Below, one piece after another: positions 19,001 to 25,632 of a stretch of DNA of 64,000 nt (position 1 is its first letter; each line of letters begins with the position of its first letter). The notes under the pieces were generated by a model. It searched no databases, was not told the DNA's origin, and worked only from the letters and a program-made list of their open reading frames with translations. Source of the stretch: CAYPGT01 sp964512985. GTDB lineage: Bacteria; Cyanobacteriota; Vampirovibrionia; LMEP-6097. The DNA lies in assembly GCA_964512985.1 (NCBI GenBank), contig CAZELI010000005.1, forward strand, positions 17,412 through 81,411, written 5' to 3'. The translations under genes and the position numbers were made by a program.

Positions 19001-19274
19001 AAAGAGTTTAAAAGAGAATGGTTATAAACTTTACAAGCCAGATATGATATTTCGCAGTGGTTGTGACTTGATTATACCTACTGAATTTCAAGGAGAGAAA
19101 GGTAAAAAATTTGCTTCAGGAGTTTACAACCTAAATACTATGGAAAGTTCTGGGACAACAAAATTAACAAATAGAAATGGTGAAACATTTAAAAGTCATA
19201 TTAATCACCTTACAAAAGCAAACTTCCAAGTTATGGAATATGTCAAAGAAAAACAAACAACTCTTGTTATATAA
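16083..19274 (+). CDS. cas9: Cas9 endonuclease, compact type II-C
   Basis: This is the RNA-guided nuclease that cuts both strands of DNA matching a crRNA:tracrRNA guide. At 1063 residues it has the size of compact type II-C enzymes. RuvC-I is FAFDLGKASIG with D9; the arginine-rich bridge helix follows (RDRRRAKRTREAHIKRE), then IQHRGYDP. RuvC-II is VIFEFIRG with E511. HNH is YEVDHISPL with H590, followed by FNKVLC and NQQKGNHTP. RuvC-III is PLHHALDAY with H745/H746 and D749. The C-terminal 250 residues are the PAM-interacting region. All catalytic residues are present, so it should be active. It is followed 62 bases later by cas1 with no csn2 or cas4, which defines II-C. Confidence 0.97.
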   Translation: MTEKIFAFDLGKASIGICAREDHKILELQSLIIPAEFAMTSDFRDRRRAKRTREAHIKRETWLNKIWLEAELEPLSKNDYRFTKEFATKNETIIYNSASLRIALLQGQNLEAWQIYKALHSAIQHRGYDPKQWKENSKSKQDELDEQSKKDEEENKKGIGKYEEDLKSYIGENQEYHYPCYYEAYLMGLWSPTNPSEFKLQMNHLAKTVRMKGRVAPRNLVEKELRELFIQAQKQLPKLQNINVDEFLFGPSQIAYASLKQAEYFKLRGTEWDAQGVLSQKIPRFDNRLMNKCRLLPLRNTCNAQEPLNLKFGLLMRLKNLKFTDSDGVAQRSLTVEELNKMFNELESSLKNKAPKITLDKLKKTLKASVGNVYEVNMFGGDWKFKKSGRSSFCRPALTIVCDILSSGIDPKNFDYSKYIQNHDSENCKLGITKTELEEMFKKLPERWENFSILDNRYEFLDISKEDREEEISHVIGSVNNPIVRNRLQIFLNNLKRLENTHGKPDKVIFEFIRGSAGLQGSKTANEFEKFIKQNEKINDEKVAKLKDVGLTVNKKNIEKLKLLDEQDSKCPYTGKALIPAEIDSYEVDHISPLSGDISADSMFNKVLCLAIANQQKGNHTPYEWLSKDIDTWKEFQSRISSMKKLGKKKLKILLSADAHEQVESYNGLAETAYMSRLCQQIVSLYFNWGLQTEGDARRIVVSNGKETAAIRRKYNLNKLLISAEERANLDRKEQIKKNRSNPLHHALDAYCISYSQTVKFDKSKQYYENELDKWECEGLKDSLGEFKQKFTEICPRYVRKNTKELYPNETIYGMKFKSDPQTGKALYYMTVRKDLVQYLAEKKKSKDEVIKRIVKLWDEEIQGDLEQKFEDISQSANWFEDWTKFLGNYHHPKRQSKIRKIVIIDSTPSEGFATDSNGRRFIDKYKDYGKLNKTKGQFKQTKAHQGQIIYYNTKNIAKVKPIYGHESLKLVQKSLKENGYKLYKPDMIFRSGCDLIIPTEFQGEKGKKFASGVYNLNTMESSGTTKLTNRNGETFKSHINHLTKANFQVMEYVKEKQTTLVI

Positions 19275-19336
19275 AACTCTTACAAATATCCATTAAAGAA
19301 ATTTAAGTTACAGTCGATAGTTTAAGACTATATGCC

Positions 19337-20296
19337 ATGACTTACCATGTGATTACTCTTATGACCCATGGAGCCCGTCTCTCAGTAGATAGAGGTTTCT
19401 TAGTTTGCAAATATCCAGACGAAAATGAAAATCGTACTGCCATTAGTGATATTAGAGCTTTAATACTTGCTACTCCTAAAATAGGTTTTAGTGCAGAAGC
19501 TATGTCTCGATTATTAGAGCAAGATTCAGTGATTTTACATTGCAATAATGAATATCAAGCCATTGGCTGGACCGTTTCCCTGGAGAGGGTAATTAAGAAA
19601 GAAGCATTTTATAATCAGATTAATAATGATGAGCGTTTTAATCAAGAGTTATGGAAATTAGTTTTAAGACAAAAAATAGCTAACCAAATTTATGCATTAG
19701 ATACTATGTCAGCCAAACACTCTCTACATAGGCATTTGGAAGAGGGAGCTGCTTTAGATGAAGCCAGTGTTGCACGTGGATATTGGGATAATTATTTCAC
19801 AAGCTTAGGATATAAACAAGTACGAGAACGTCAAGGCGCACAGAGCTTTGAGAATAAAGCGCTGAATTATGGTTATGCTGTAATATCGACATTAGTACAT
19901 AGAGCCGTTTTGATACATGGATTGCTACCGAGCTTGGGAATACACCATAAAGCAAGATATAGAAATTCACCTCTAGTCTATGACTTAATGGAACCGTTTA
20001 GACCTTTTGTAGATTATATTCTTTACTATTGGACTAAGGTTAGTTTAGAGTATGAAAAAACTGATGAAAAGAAACAATGGAATTCATGGGTGGCTTTCTT
20101 GATGAACTCATTAAGAAACTGTCGTATTAAAAAACCAGAAGATAAACATTCACATAAATTAGTTGACGCTATTGATATATCTATAACAAGCGTCGCTAAC
20201 ACTTTTAGTAGATATAAACTTGATGATATGCCCAGCAGTAAACTTTGGCTGCCAGATTTTCATGATCATTACTGGGTAACAAAAGATGAGGAGTAA
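19337..20296 (+). CDS. cas1: Cas1 integrase of the CRISPR adaptation complex
   Basis: Cas1 with Cas2 inserts new spacers into the array. The 319-residue product has the expected metal ligands: E142 in EASVARGYW, H203/H204 in GIHHKARY and E219 in YDLMEPFRP. Spacing and length match type II Cas1. It follows cas9 and overlaps cas2 by 11 bases, so the three genes form an operon. Nothing is truncated, which suggests adaptation was functional recently. Confidence 0.96.
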   Translation: MTYHVITLMTHGARLSVDRGFLVCKYPDENENRTAISDIRALILATPKIGFSAEAMSRLLEQDSVILHCNNEYQAIGWTVSLERVIKKEAFYNQINNDERFNQELWKLVLRQKIANQIYALDTMSAKHSLHRHLEEGAALDEASVARGYWDNYFTSLGYKQVRERQGAQSFENKALNYGYAVISTLVHRAVLIHGLLPSLGIHHKARYRNSPLVYDLMEPFRPFVDYILYYWTKVSLEYEKTDEKKQWNSWVAFLMNSLRNCRIKKPEDKHSHKLVDAIDISITSVANTFSRYKLDDMPSSKLWLPDFHDHYWVTKDEE

Positions 20297-20630
20297 ATTT
20301 CGTATGGGATGGCTTTTGGTAATGTTTGATTTACCTGTAGTAGAAGATGCTGAGAGAAAGAAGGCCAGTAGATTTAGAATGGACCTATTAGATCTAGGGT
20401 TTTATATGCTTCAAGAATCTGTATATTTACGAAACTGTGTGACTCAAGAAAAACAAAAACAATTTTTAGATAAGGTGCAAAACATAGCCCCCAATAAGGG
20501 TTGCATAACTGCAATATATGTAACTGATAAACAATGGCAAAACTCTGTTAATATAGCTCTATTTGACAAAAAAAGCCCTAGATCAATAGAAGGCGGTACA
20601 GCAATGGCTGCACAGATGAGTTTATGGTGA
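20286..20630 (+). CDS. cas2: Cas2 of the CRISPR adaptation complex
   Basis: The product of at most 114 residues has the ferredoxin-like Cas2 opening WLLVMFDLP with the conserved aspartate D15, then RFRMDLLDLGFYMLQESVYLR and GCITAIYVTDKQW, as in type II Cas2. The start at 20286 overlaps cas1; an ATG at 20304 is an alternative. Its stop lies about 10 bases from the inferred 3' end of the tracrRNA gene on the opposite strand, so the cas operon and the guide RNAs are transcribed towards each other. Confidence 0.95.
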   Translation: MRSKFRMGWLLVMFDLPVVEDAERKKASRFRMDLLDLGFYMLQESVYLRNCVTQEKQKQFLDKVQNIAPNKGCITAIYVTDKQWQNSVNIALFDKKSPRSIEGGTAMAAQMSLW

Positions 20631-20639
20631 TTTAGAGAA

Positions 20640-20729
20640 AGGATTGAAATTGAACTACGACGTGACTTGCAGAGGTTTTAGCTAATTTCAGGTCAGTTAT
20701 GACTAGTACCGCACTTTCATAAAGGATAT
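20640..20729 (-). ncRNA. Predicted tracrRNA
   Basis: The minus strand of 20696-20730 is an anti-repeat: it matches the reverse complement of the crRNA repeat at roughly 29 of 33 positions, with blocks TTTATGAAA, TGCGGTA and AGTCA conserved and one bulge. An extended -10 (TGTTATAAT) lies 7 bases upstream. After the anti-repeat comes a stem of about 12 pairs formed by 20645-20657 and 20679-20690, then a pyrimidine-rich tail without a strong U-run. Position beside the array, orientation and structure fit the trans-activating RNA that pairs with crRNA and is bound by Cas9. The exact 3' end is uncertain. Confidence 0.8.
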
Positions 20730-20735
20730 GGATTC

Positions 20736-20744
20736 ATTATAACA
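20736..20744 (-). promoter_or_regulatory. Extended -10 promoter of tracrRNA
   Basis: On the minus strand the sequence reads TGTTATAAT, a perfect TGn-TATAAT element. The start point falls at about 20729, exactly where the anti-repeat begins. No TTGACA-like -35 is seen at 17 bases, as expected for extended -10 promoters. Confidence 0.7.
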
Positions 20745-20764
20745 CAGGCCCTTACATTTCTCCT

Positions 20765-20999
20765 ATTATATCATTTATGAAAATGCGGTAGAGTCAAAAC
20801 AAATGCGATGGTGCGTGATAATCTAGCTGCATTATATCATTTATGAAAATGCGGTAGAGTCAAAACGGTTATTTGATATGTTAGATTTACCTAATAATTA
20901 TATCATTTATGAAAATGCGGTAGAGTCAAAACCTATTCCAGCGATTACCGAAGCGCAAATTTTATTATATCATTTATGAAAATGCGGTAGAGTCAAAAC
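20765..20999 (-). CRISPR. Type II-C CRISPR array, four repeats, three spacers, promoters within repeats
   Basis: Four identical 36-base repeats lie at 20765-20800, 20831-20866, 20897-20932 and 20964-20999, separated by spacers of 30, 30 and 31 bases. On the minus strand each repeat begins GTTTTGACTC and ends TGATATAAT. The GTTTT start is the usual type II crRNA orientation, and the end is an extended -10 promoter, as in Neisseria II-C arrays where each repeat drives its own crRNA. Transcription would start about 6 bases into each spacer, leaving about 24 bases of guide. The orientation opposes the cas operon. No spacer matches elsewhere in this window were noticed. Confidence 0.97.
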
Positions 21000-21050
21000 A
21001 AGAAGAGGTACAATGAATGGAGCTAGAATTCAATCTCTGAGTATCTTTAG

Positions 21051-21078
21051 ACCATATCGGTGACGTCACCGATATGGT
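21051..21078. promoter_or_regulatory. Perfect 28-base palindrome
   Basis: Two 14-base arms (ACCATATCGGTGAC and its exact complement) meet without a loop. It lies between the leader side of the CRISPR array and the end of the ORF6N gene. A palindrome without a loop resembles a dimer binding site more than a terminator hairpin, although a T-run (21091-21096) follows on the plus strand. Confidence 0.55.
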
Positions 21079-21140
21079 TAGTTTGTGTAGTGTTTTTTCT
21101 AATGTTACCATAATTTTCCTGGATTCGCTCACAATGACAC

Positions 21141-21827
21141 TTATTTCCTAATAACTCCTCTTTTCTTTAGCACTACTTGAATATTTTTCTTGCTTGATCT
21201 TCGCTTAGAACTTAATCTATCTATTTCATCAACTAGACTGCTTGCTTTTTCTAAAATTTTAGCCCTCTCCTCATTCATATTCACATGAAAACCAATAGGC
21301 TTCTTAGCTTGATCATCACTAGCCTGCATTAATTTTCTAATAGCATCAAAAACCACTTTAAAATTTTTATCATACTTAGTACTTTTCCTTTCCAAGGCAC
21401 CAATCTTCTTAGCCAAATCTTTACTAGCTAAGAGCATAGATCGCATTTTCACAAAAGCACGTACAATTGAGACACTCGCATGAATAGCGATAGCACTATT
21501 AAGAATAGAAGCTAACATTAAAGCACCATGCTCAGTGAAAGCATAGGGCATTTGGTAAGAAAATTTAAGATCCCTGAGGTGGTCGCAATTTGCGACCACC
21601 TCGGAAAGCTCTTCCTTAGTGAGTTTGAACATAAAATCTTCTGGAAAACGTTCAAGATTACGTTTAACCTGTTCGTTTAATCGTTTAGTTGGAACACCGT
21701 AAATTATTGCCAAGTCTGCGTCTAGCATTACCGTTTGACCTCTAATCTCAAGTATTTGACTTTCTATTCGGTTAAAAACTACTATTGCAGTATTTTTCTT
21801 AGACTTTATTCTTGTTTTAGTTTTCAT
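21141..21827 (-). CDS. ORF6N-domain DNA-binding protein
   Basis: The ATG at 21827 is preceded by a strong AAGGAAG site, so I prefer it to the upstream ATG at 21851, which lies in lepA-derived sequence. The 228-residue product has the ORF6N domain at about residues 20-115 (ILEIRGQTVMLDADLAIIYGV, then NLERFPEDFMFKLTKEE and YAFTEHGALMLASILNS), a fold found in phage antirepressor-type regulators and in chromosomal islands. A basic helical C-terminus follows. It is the gene closest to lepA in the island; phage or mobile-element origin is likely. Its target DNA is unknown; the 28-base palindrome nearby is a candidate. Confidence 0.9.
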   Translation of the reverse strand: MKTKTRIKSKKNTAIVVFNRIESQILEIRGQTVMLDADLAIIYGVPTKRLNEQVKRNLERFPEDFMFKLTKEELSEVVANCDHLRDLKFSYQMPYAFTEHGALMLASILNSAIAIHASVSIVRAFVKMRSMLLASKDLAKKIGALERKSTKYDKNFKVVFDAIRKLMQASDDQAKKPIGFHVNMNEERAKILEKASSLVDEIDRLSSKRRSSKKNIQVVLKKRGVIRK

Positions 21828-21841
21828 ACTTCTTCCTTTTA

Positions 21842-21917
21842 ACAAGTACATCCATCTTTACGTTGCGCTCTTACTGTTTCTCTTAGCTACTATCTTATCA
21901 TCAAGAGTATAGGGGTC
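21842..21917 (-). pseudogene. Decayed fragment of lepA (codons about 532-551)
   Basis: Read on the minus strand, this stretch aligns with 22067-22124 inside lepA at roughly 80 percent identity with small indels. It still encodes KIVA and, in another frame, VRAQRKD, which are LepA residues from KIVARETVRAQRKDVL. It lies just after the lepA stop and just before the ORF6N gene. Confidence 0.7.
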
Positions 21918-21929
21918 ATACCTAGTCAA

Positions 21930-23720
21930 CTAATCCAACTTCAAAATCGCCATAAATGCTTCTTGAGGTAATTCTACTGAACCAACGTTCTTCATACGTT
22001 TCTTACCTTTTTTCTGTTTTTCTAGAAGTTTTTTCTTACGGGAGATATCGCCACCATAACACTTAGCAAGTACATCCTTACGCTGCGCTCTTACTGTCTC
22101 CCTAGCTACAATCTTGCCACCAATAGCAGCTTGTATCGGGATCTCAAACATATGAGGAGGTATAACTTCCTTGAGTTTAATAGCTAACTTAGAACCAATG
22201 GTATGAGCATTATCACGAAACACAATCACTGAGAGCGCATCAACTTTTTCGTTATTCAGTAGAATATCCATCTTGGCTAAATTACCTTTCTTATATTCTG
22301 AGACTTCGTAGTCCATAGTGGCGTAACCTTTAGAGCGAGATTTAAGTTGATCAAAGAAGTCTGTAACTATCTCAGAGAGAGGAATTTCATAATGAAGAGT
22401 AGTTCTAGATGCAGCACTACCTACATTCATATGACTCATATCCTTAAACACACCACGACGTTCCTGACATAGTTCCATAATCGCACCGACATAATCTTGC
22501 GGCAACATTATATTTAGTTTCACGTAAGGTTCTTCAATATGTTCTATATGAGTAGGATCTGGTAATTTACTTGGATTATCAACCCGCTCCATTTCACCAT
22601 TAGTTCTATATACGTGATAAACCACACTTGGAGCTGTAGTAATTAGATTCAAGTTATATTCTCGCTCTAAGCGCTCCTGAGCTACTTCCATATGTAACAT
22701 CCCAAGGAATCCGCAACGATACCCAGAACCCAATGCTTTAGAGCTTTCTGGCTCATAACTAATAGAGCTATCATTGAGTTTTAATTTAGATAGAGCTTCT
22801 TTAAGATCCTCATATTCATTACTATCTACAGGATAAAGTCCACAAAACACCACTGGCATTGCTGGCTTATAACCAGGGATAGGAACTAAGGCAGGATTAG
22901 CAACCGAAGTAAGAGTATCACCAACGATATTCTGGATCTCTTTAATAGAACAAGCTACGTAACCTACATCACCAGCCTTAAGTTCATCAACAATAGTCTT
23001 CGGTGTTCTATAACCAAGCTCAATTACACTATACTTCTTATCAGCTTGCATAAATTTCACTTCTTCAAGGCGATTAATCTTCCCTTCTACAATTCTAGTT
23101 AAAGCAACTATGCCAAGATACGAATCGTAATAACTATCAAACACCAATGCTTTAAGTGGTTTATTCACATCACAAGGCGCAGGTGGAATCCGCTCTACAA
23201 TAGCATCTAAGAGCTTATCAATATTCAGACCTGATTTAGCACTTACTTCTATGGCATCAGAACAATCTAATCCAATAATTTCTTCTATTTCTTTCTTCAC
23301 ACGCTCTACATCAGCACTTGGTAAATCGATCTTGTTTATCACAGGAATAATAGTTAGATCATGTTCCATTGCCAAATAAACATTAGCAAGGGTCTGCGCT
23401 TCCACTCCCTGCGTAGCATCTACTACAAGCAAAGCACCTTCACAAGCGGCAAGCGAACGAGATACCTCATAAGTAAAATCCACATGTCCAGGTGTATCAA
23501 TTAAATTAAGCGTATAACCTTTATACTGCATACGTGCCATATTAAGCTTGATGGTGATACCACGCTCACGCTCTATATCCATAGAGTCCATAATCTGCGC
23601 TTGCATATCACGCTTAGCAATAGTATTAGTAGCTTCTAATAAACGATCAGCAAGAGTTGACTTGCCATGATCGATGTGGGCAATGATTGAAAATACGCGA
23701 GTTTTGGAGTCGGGCTGCAC
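21930..23720 (-). CDS. lepA: Elongation factor 4 (LepA), ribosomal back-translocase GTPase
   Basis: The 596-residue product starts at a GTG (MQPDSKTRVFSIIAHIDHGKST). G-domain motifs are AHIDHGKS (residues 14-21), DTPGH and NKID; the C-terminus has the LepA-specific domain ending in KKGKKRMKNVGSVELPQEAFMAILKLD. Length is normal. LepA acts on stalled or mistranslocated ribosomes. The gene is intact although fragments of its 3' third occur beside it and 7.5 kb away, which marks this gene end as the site of a past duplication or insertion. Confidence 0.97.
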   Translation of the reverse strand: MQPDSKTRVFSIIAHIDHGKSTLADRLLEATNTIAKRDMQAQIMDSMDIERERGITIKLNMARMQYKGYTLNLIDTPGHVDFTYEVSRSLAACEGALLVVDATQGVEAQTLANVYLAMEHDLTIIPVINKIDLPSADVERVKKEIEEIIGLDCSDAIEVSAKSGLNIDKLLDAIVERIPPAPCDVNKPLKALVFDSYYDSYLGIVALTRIVEGKINRLEEVKFMQADKKYSVIELGYRTPKTIVDELKAGDVGYVACSIKEIQNIVGDTLTSVANPALVPIPGYKPAMPVVFCGLYPVDSNEYEDLKEALSKLKLNDSSISYEPESSKALGSGYRCGFLGMLHMEVAQERLEREYNLNLITTAPSVVYHVYRTNGEMERVDNPSKLPDPTHIEHIEEPYVKLNIMLPQDYVGAIMELCQERRGVFKDMSHMNVGSAASRTTLHYEIPLSEIVTDFFDQLKSRSKGYATMDYEVSEYKKGNLAKMDILLNNEKVDALSVIVFRDNAHTIGSKLAIKLKEVIPPHMFEIPIQAAIGGKIVARETVRAQRKDVLAKCYGGDISRKKKLLEKQKKGKKRMKNVGSVELPQEAFMAILKLD

Positions 23721-23798
23721 GATAGAAATTATAGTGGAATAAAGCCACGATAATAAGTATTACATGATTGAGAATAAGTTTAGATCTTACCATTGTCT

Positions 23799-23933
23799 TA
23801 TATTTTATTTAAGAATCCCTATTCGGGATGGGTTATGGGTTCCGCCGCTGCGCGGCGGTTGCGCTGCGCGCAGCTTAATACAATAAATTATTTAGCCGTC
23901 CGCAGGACAAACCGCGCCGAAGGCGCGGAACCA
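23799..23933 (+). repeat. GC-rich interspersed element B, copy 1
   Basis: About 135 bases nearly identical to the reverse complement of 42851-42983. Both start with TTATATTTTATTTAAGAATC, continue through CCCTATTCGGGATGGG and hold two GC-rich hairpins (CCGCCGCTGCGCGGCGG and CCGCGCCGAAGGCGCGG). It fills most of the gap between lepA and the pyruvyltransferase-like gene. No open frame; it looks like a non-coding mobile or structured element. Confidence 0.85.
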
Positions 23934-24018
23934 CAACAAAAATGAGATTTAGAAATAATGTGTTATTAAATGAGGTGATTAATTAGGTTTAGATTGGACC
24001 TATTGTATATTTAACTAC

Positions 24019-24903
24019 GTGTATTTGATATTGGGCTACCTTGGATATGGCAATTACGGTGATGAGTTATTAGCATCTATCGTAGAAACACATCTCGAAG
24101 AGAACTGTCCAAGGCTTTCTAAGAAGAACTCTCTATGGCAACACCTCCACCTTATCTCCGAGTCTAAGATTCTCATTGGGGTAGGAGGACTCTTTCAAGA
24201 TGCTTCTAGTCTACTAAGTCCTTGGTACTATTTTCTGGTAATTCTCTATGCAAGTTTTTGTAATAAACGCATTGTACTTCTAGGACAAGGTATAGGACCG
24301 CTCAACAGCCCTATTAGTAAATTCATCACCTATATAAGTTTTAAGCTAGCAAATAAGATCAGTGTCAGAGATAGTAGCAGCTCTAAACTTCTTACTCAAT
24401 TAAAAATAAATCATTACTATGGAAGTGATTTAGCATGGAGTCTCACTAATGATGAGCTGTTTGGTTTTGCGGAAGCAGAGTTAGTAGCACATGAGCATCA
24501 CTCTAAAACATTAATCTGTCTCAGAGAGACTAAAGAAACACCCGCTAAAATTGCAAACCTCGTCAAGGAAATGTTACTAGATGCTGATTCAGAACCAATG
24601 TTTCTAATAATGCAAGATAGTGATGAATCGTTTACCAGAAGTGTTATGGAAGAATTGCAAGTGAGCGCAGAGATAATCCATACTAAGAATTATGAACCAC
24701 ATGCATTAATCAGAATACTCAAGGATAGTTTCACGGTAATGATTTCTATGCGCCTTCATGCTCTGATACTGGCTCATATAGCAGGTCTAGAATTAAGAGC
24801 AATAGTTTGTGATCCGAAGTTAGATGAACTTCTAATACAAATAAAAGAATATGATTTACTAGAACTCAGTCAGAGAGCAGAAGATAGCCTTAAAATAAAC
24901 TAG
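24019..24903 (+). CDS. Polysaccharide pyruvyl transferase family protein (CsaB-like)
   Basis: The start is a GTG. The 294-residue product begins MYLILGYLGYGNYGDELLAS, the Gly-rich N-terminal motif of the family, followed by LIGVGGLFQDASS, VLLGQGIGPLNSP, KISVRDSSSSKLL and the C-terminal MISMRLHALILAHIAG motif. Family members such as CsaB add pyruvate ketals to cell-surface polysaccharides, which in Gram-positives anchor S-layer proteins. In a Gram-negative cell the acceptor may be an exopolysaccharide. The presence of secreted SbsA-like Ig proteins in this window is suggestive but not proof of a link. Confidence 0.85.
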   Translation: MYLILGYLGYGNYGDELLASIVETHLEENCPRLSKKNSLWQHLHLISESKILIGVGGLFQDASSLLSPWYYFLVILYASFCNKRIVLLGQGIGPLNSPISKFITYISFKLANKISVRDSSSSKLLTQLKINHYYGSDLAWSLTNDELFGFAEAELVAHEHHSKTLICLRETKETPAKIANLVKEMLLDADSEPMFLIMQDSDESFTRSVMEELQVSAEIIHTKNYEPHALIRILKDSFTVMISMRLHALILAHIAGLELRAIVCDPKLDELLIQIKEYDLLELSQRAEDSLKIN

Positions 24904-24958
24904 CACCCGTAATTCGTCACTATGAAAAATCAACCAATGCGGACGAGTACCCGTTTGC

Positions 24959-25082
24959 CGTCATCGCGAGGAGTCCGTCGAAACGAAGTGAAGACGGACG
25001 ACGTGGCGATCCACTACTACGAATAGTCTATCAATGCGAGTGGATCCTGACGGTCGGACTTCGTCCTCCCTCAGGATGACGG
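24959..25082. repeat. Palindromic element, hybrid copy
   Basis: The left arm starts GTCATCGCGAGGAG and contains CGTCGAAACGAAGTGAAGACG, while the right arm is the standard AGTGGATCCTGACGGTCGG ... CCTCAGGATGACG form. The two arms come from different sequence variants, so this is a hybrid. Outer flanks with GGGTATCGGTTCGCATTG on the right and related sequence on the left are also kept. Confidence 0.85.
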
Positions 25083-25127
25083 ATTATGGGTATCGGTTCG
25101 CATTGAATTGATACTTATATTTATAAA

Positions 25128-25544
25128 CTAGAAGCTCTCGTAAATAAGTTCTACTTCAACAGGTTTACTAGCATCCTTACCCTTAGCGAAGGTCAGCGGT
25201 GTCTCTTTTAGAAATTGAATTGCCTTAAGATTGTATTTGAAGTTTTGTTTGTGTTTAAGAAGCTTAATACTATCGATAATGATATGACCCTCACTATCAA
25301 GATTAAAACTAAAACTACAATATTGATCTACCTTATACTTCTTACCTTCGGGAGTTAAGATCTCAGGATATTCATAAATAAACTCAAACCATTGCTTATC
25401 GAGTTTCTCTTTTATAATAGATTTAAGCTTTGCATTGTGGATCTTTACCTTGCCACTAGGATAAATAGCCTGAACACTATTGAAACAAAGCAATAGAATC
25501 ATTAGGAGGTTAATATATAGTTTTAAAATTCTCATTGATTTCAT
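25128..25544 (-). CDS. Secreted protein of unknown function, TonB C-terminal-like
   Basis: The 138-residue product has a signal peptide (MKSMRILKLYINLLMILLLCFNSVQA, cleavage near residue 26). The mature part contains an IKEKLDKQWFEF helix followed by a strand pattern FSFNLDSEGHIIIDSIKLLK and a C-terminal VEVELIYE strand. This resembles the TonB/TolA C-terminal fold, where 'variation on the order of DGxI' occurs between strands. I see no membrane anchor or proline linker typical of TonB itself. Periplasmic location is likely; the fold assignment is tentative. Confidence 0.6.
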   Translation of the reverse strand: MKSMRILKLYINLLMILLLCFNSVQAIYPSGKVKIHNAKLKSIIKEKLDKQWFEFIYEYPEILTPEGKKYKVDQYCSFSFNLDSEGHIIIDSIKLLKHKQNFKYNLKAIQFLKETPLTFAKGKDASKPVEVELIYESF

Positions 25545-25632
25545 TATATAGTACGTCCATCCCGTATTAACACCTTTCCTAAAAAACCTGGTATGTATAA
25601 TAGGAACGTATCAGGTTTAGGGAAATAAACAA

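Larger units (their letters stand above)
14442..21841. mobile_element. Putative CRISPR-Cas genomic island inserted in a second lepA 3' end
   Basis: The 7.4 kb segment contains a toxin-antitoxin pair, two unknown small genes, cas9-cas1-cas2, tracrRNA, the CRISPR array and an ORF6N gene. On its left is a copy of lepA codons 589-596; on its right is a decayed copy of lepA codons about 532-551. Both are in lepA orientation and in the order expected if one duplicated lepA tail had been split. No integrase or transposase is visible, so the mechanism is unknown and the element may no longer move by itself. Confidence 0.6.

Noticed and set aside
20696..20730. A fifth, degenerate CRISPR repeat at the end of the array
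   Set aside because: It is in the opposite orientation to the repeats, carries a promoter of its own and is followed by a stem-loop, so it is the tracrRNA anti-repeat.
14442..21841. An intact prophage or integrative element
   Set aside because: No integrase, transposase, structural or replication genes are visible; only the flanking lepA pieces and the cargo suggest mobility.
23799..23933. A structured regulatory RNA (riboswitch) in front of the pyruvyltransferase-like gene
   Set aside because: The same sequence occurs inverted at 42851-42983 upstream of an unrelated gene on the other strand, so it is an interspersed element.
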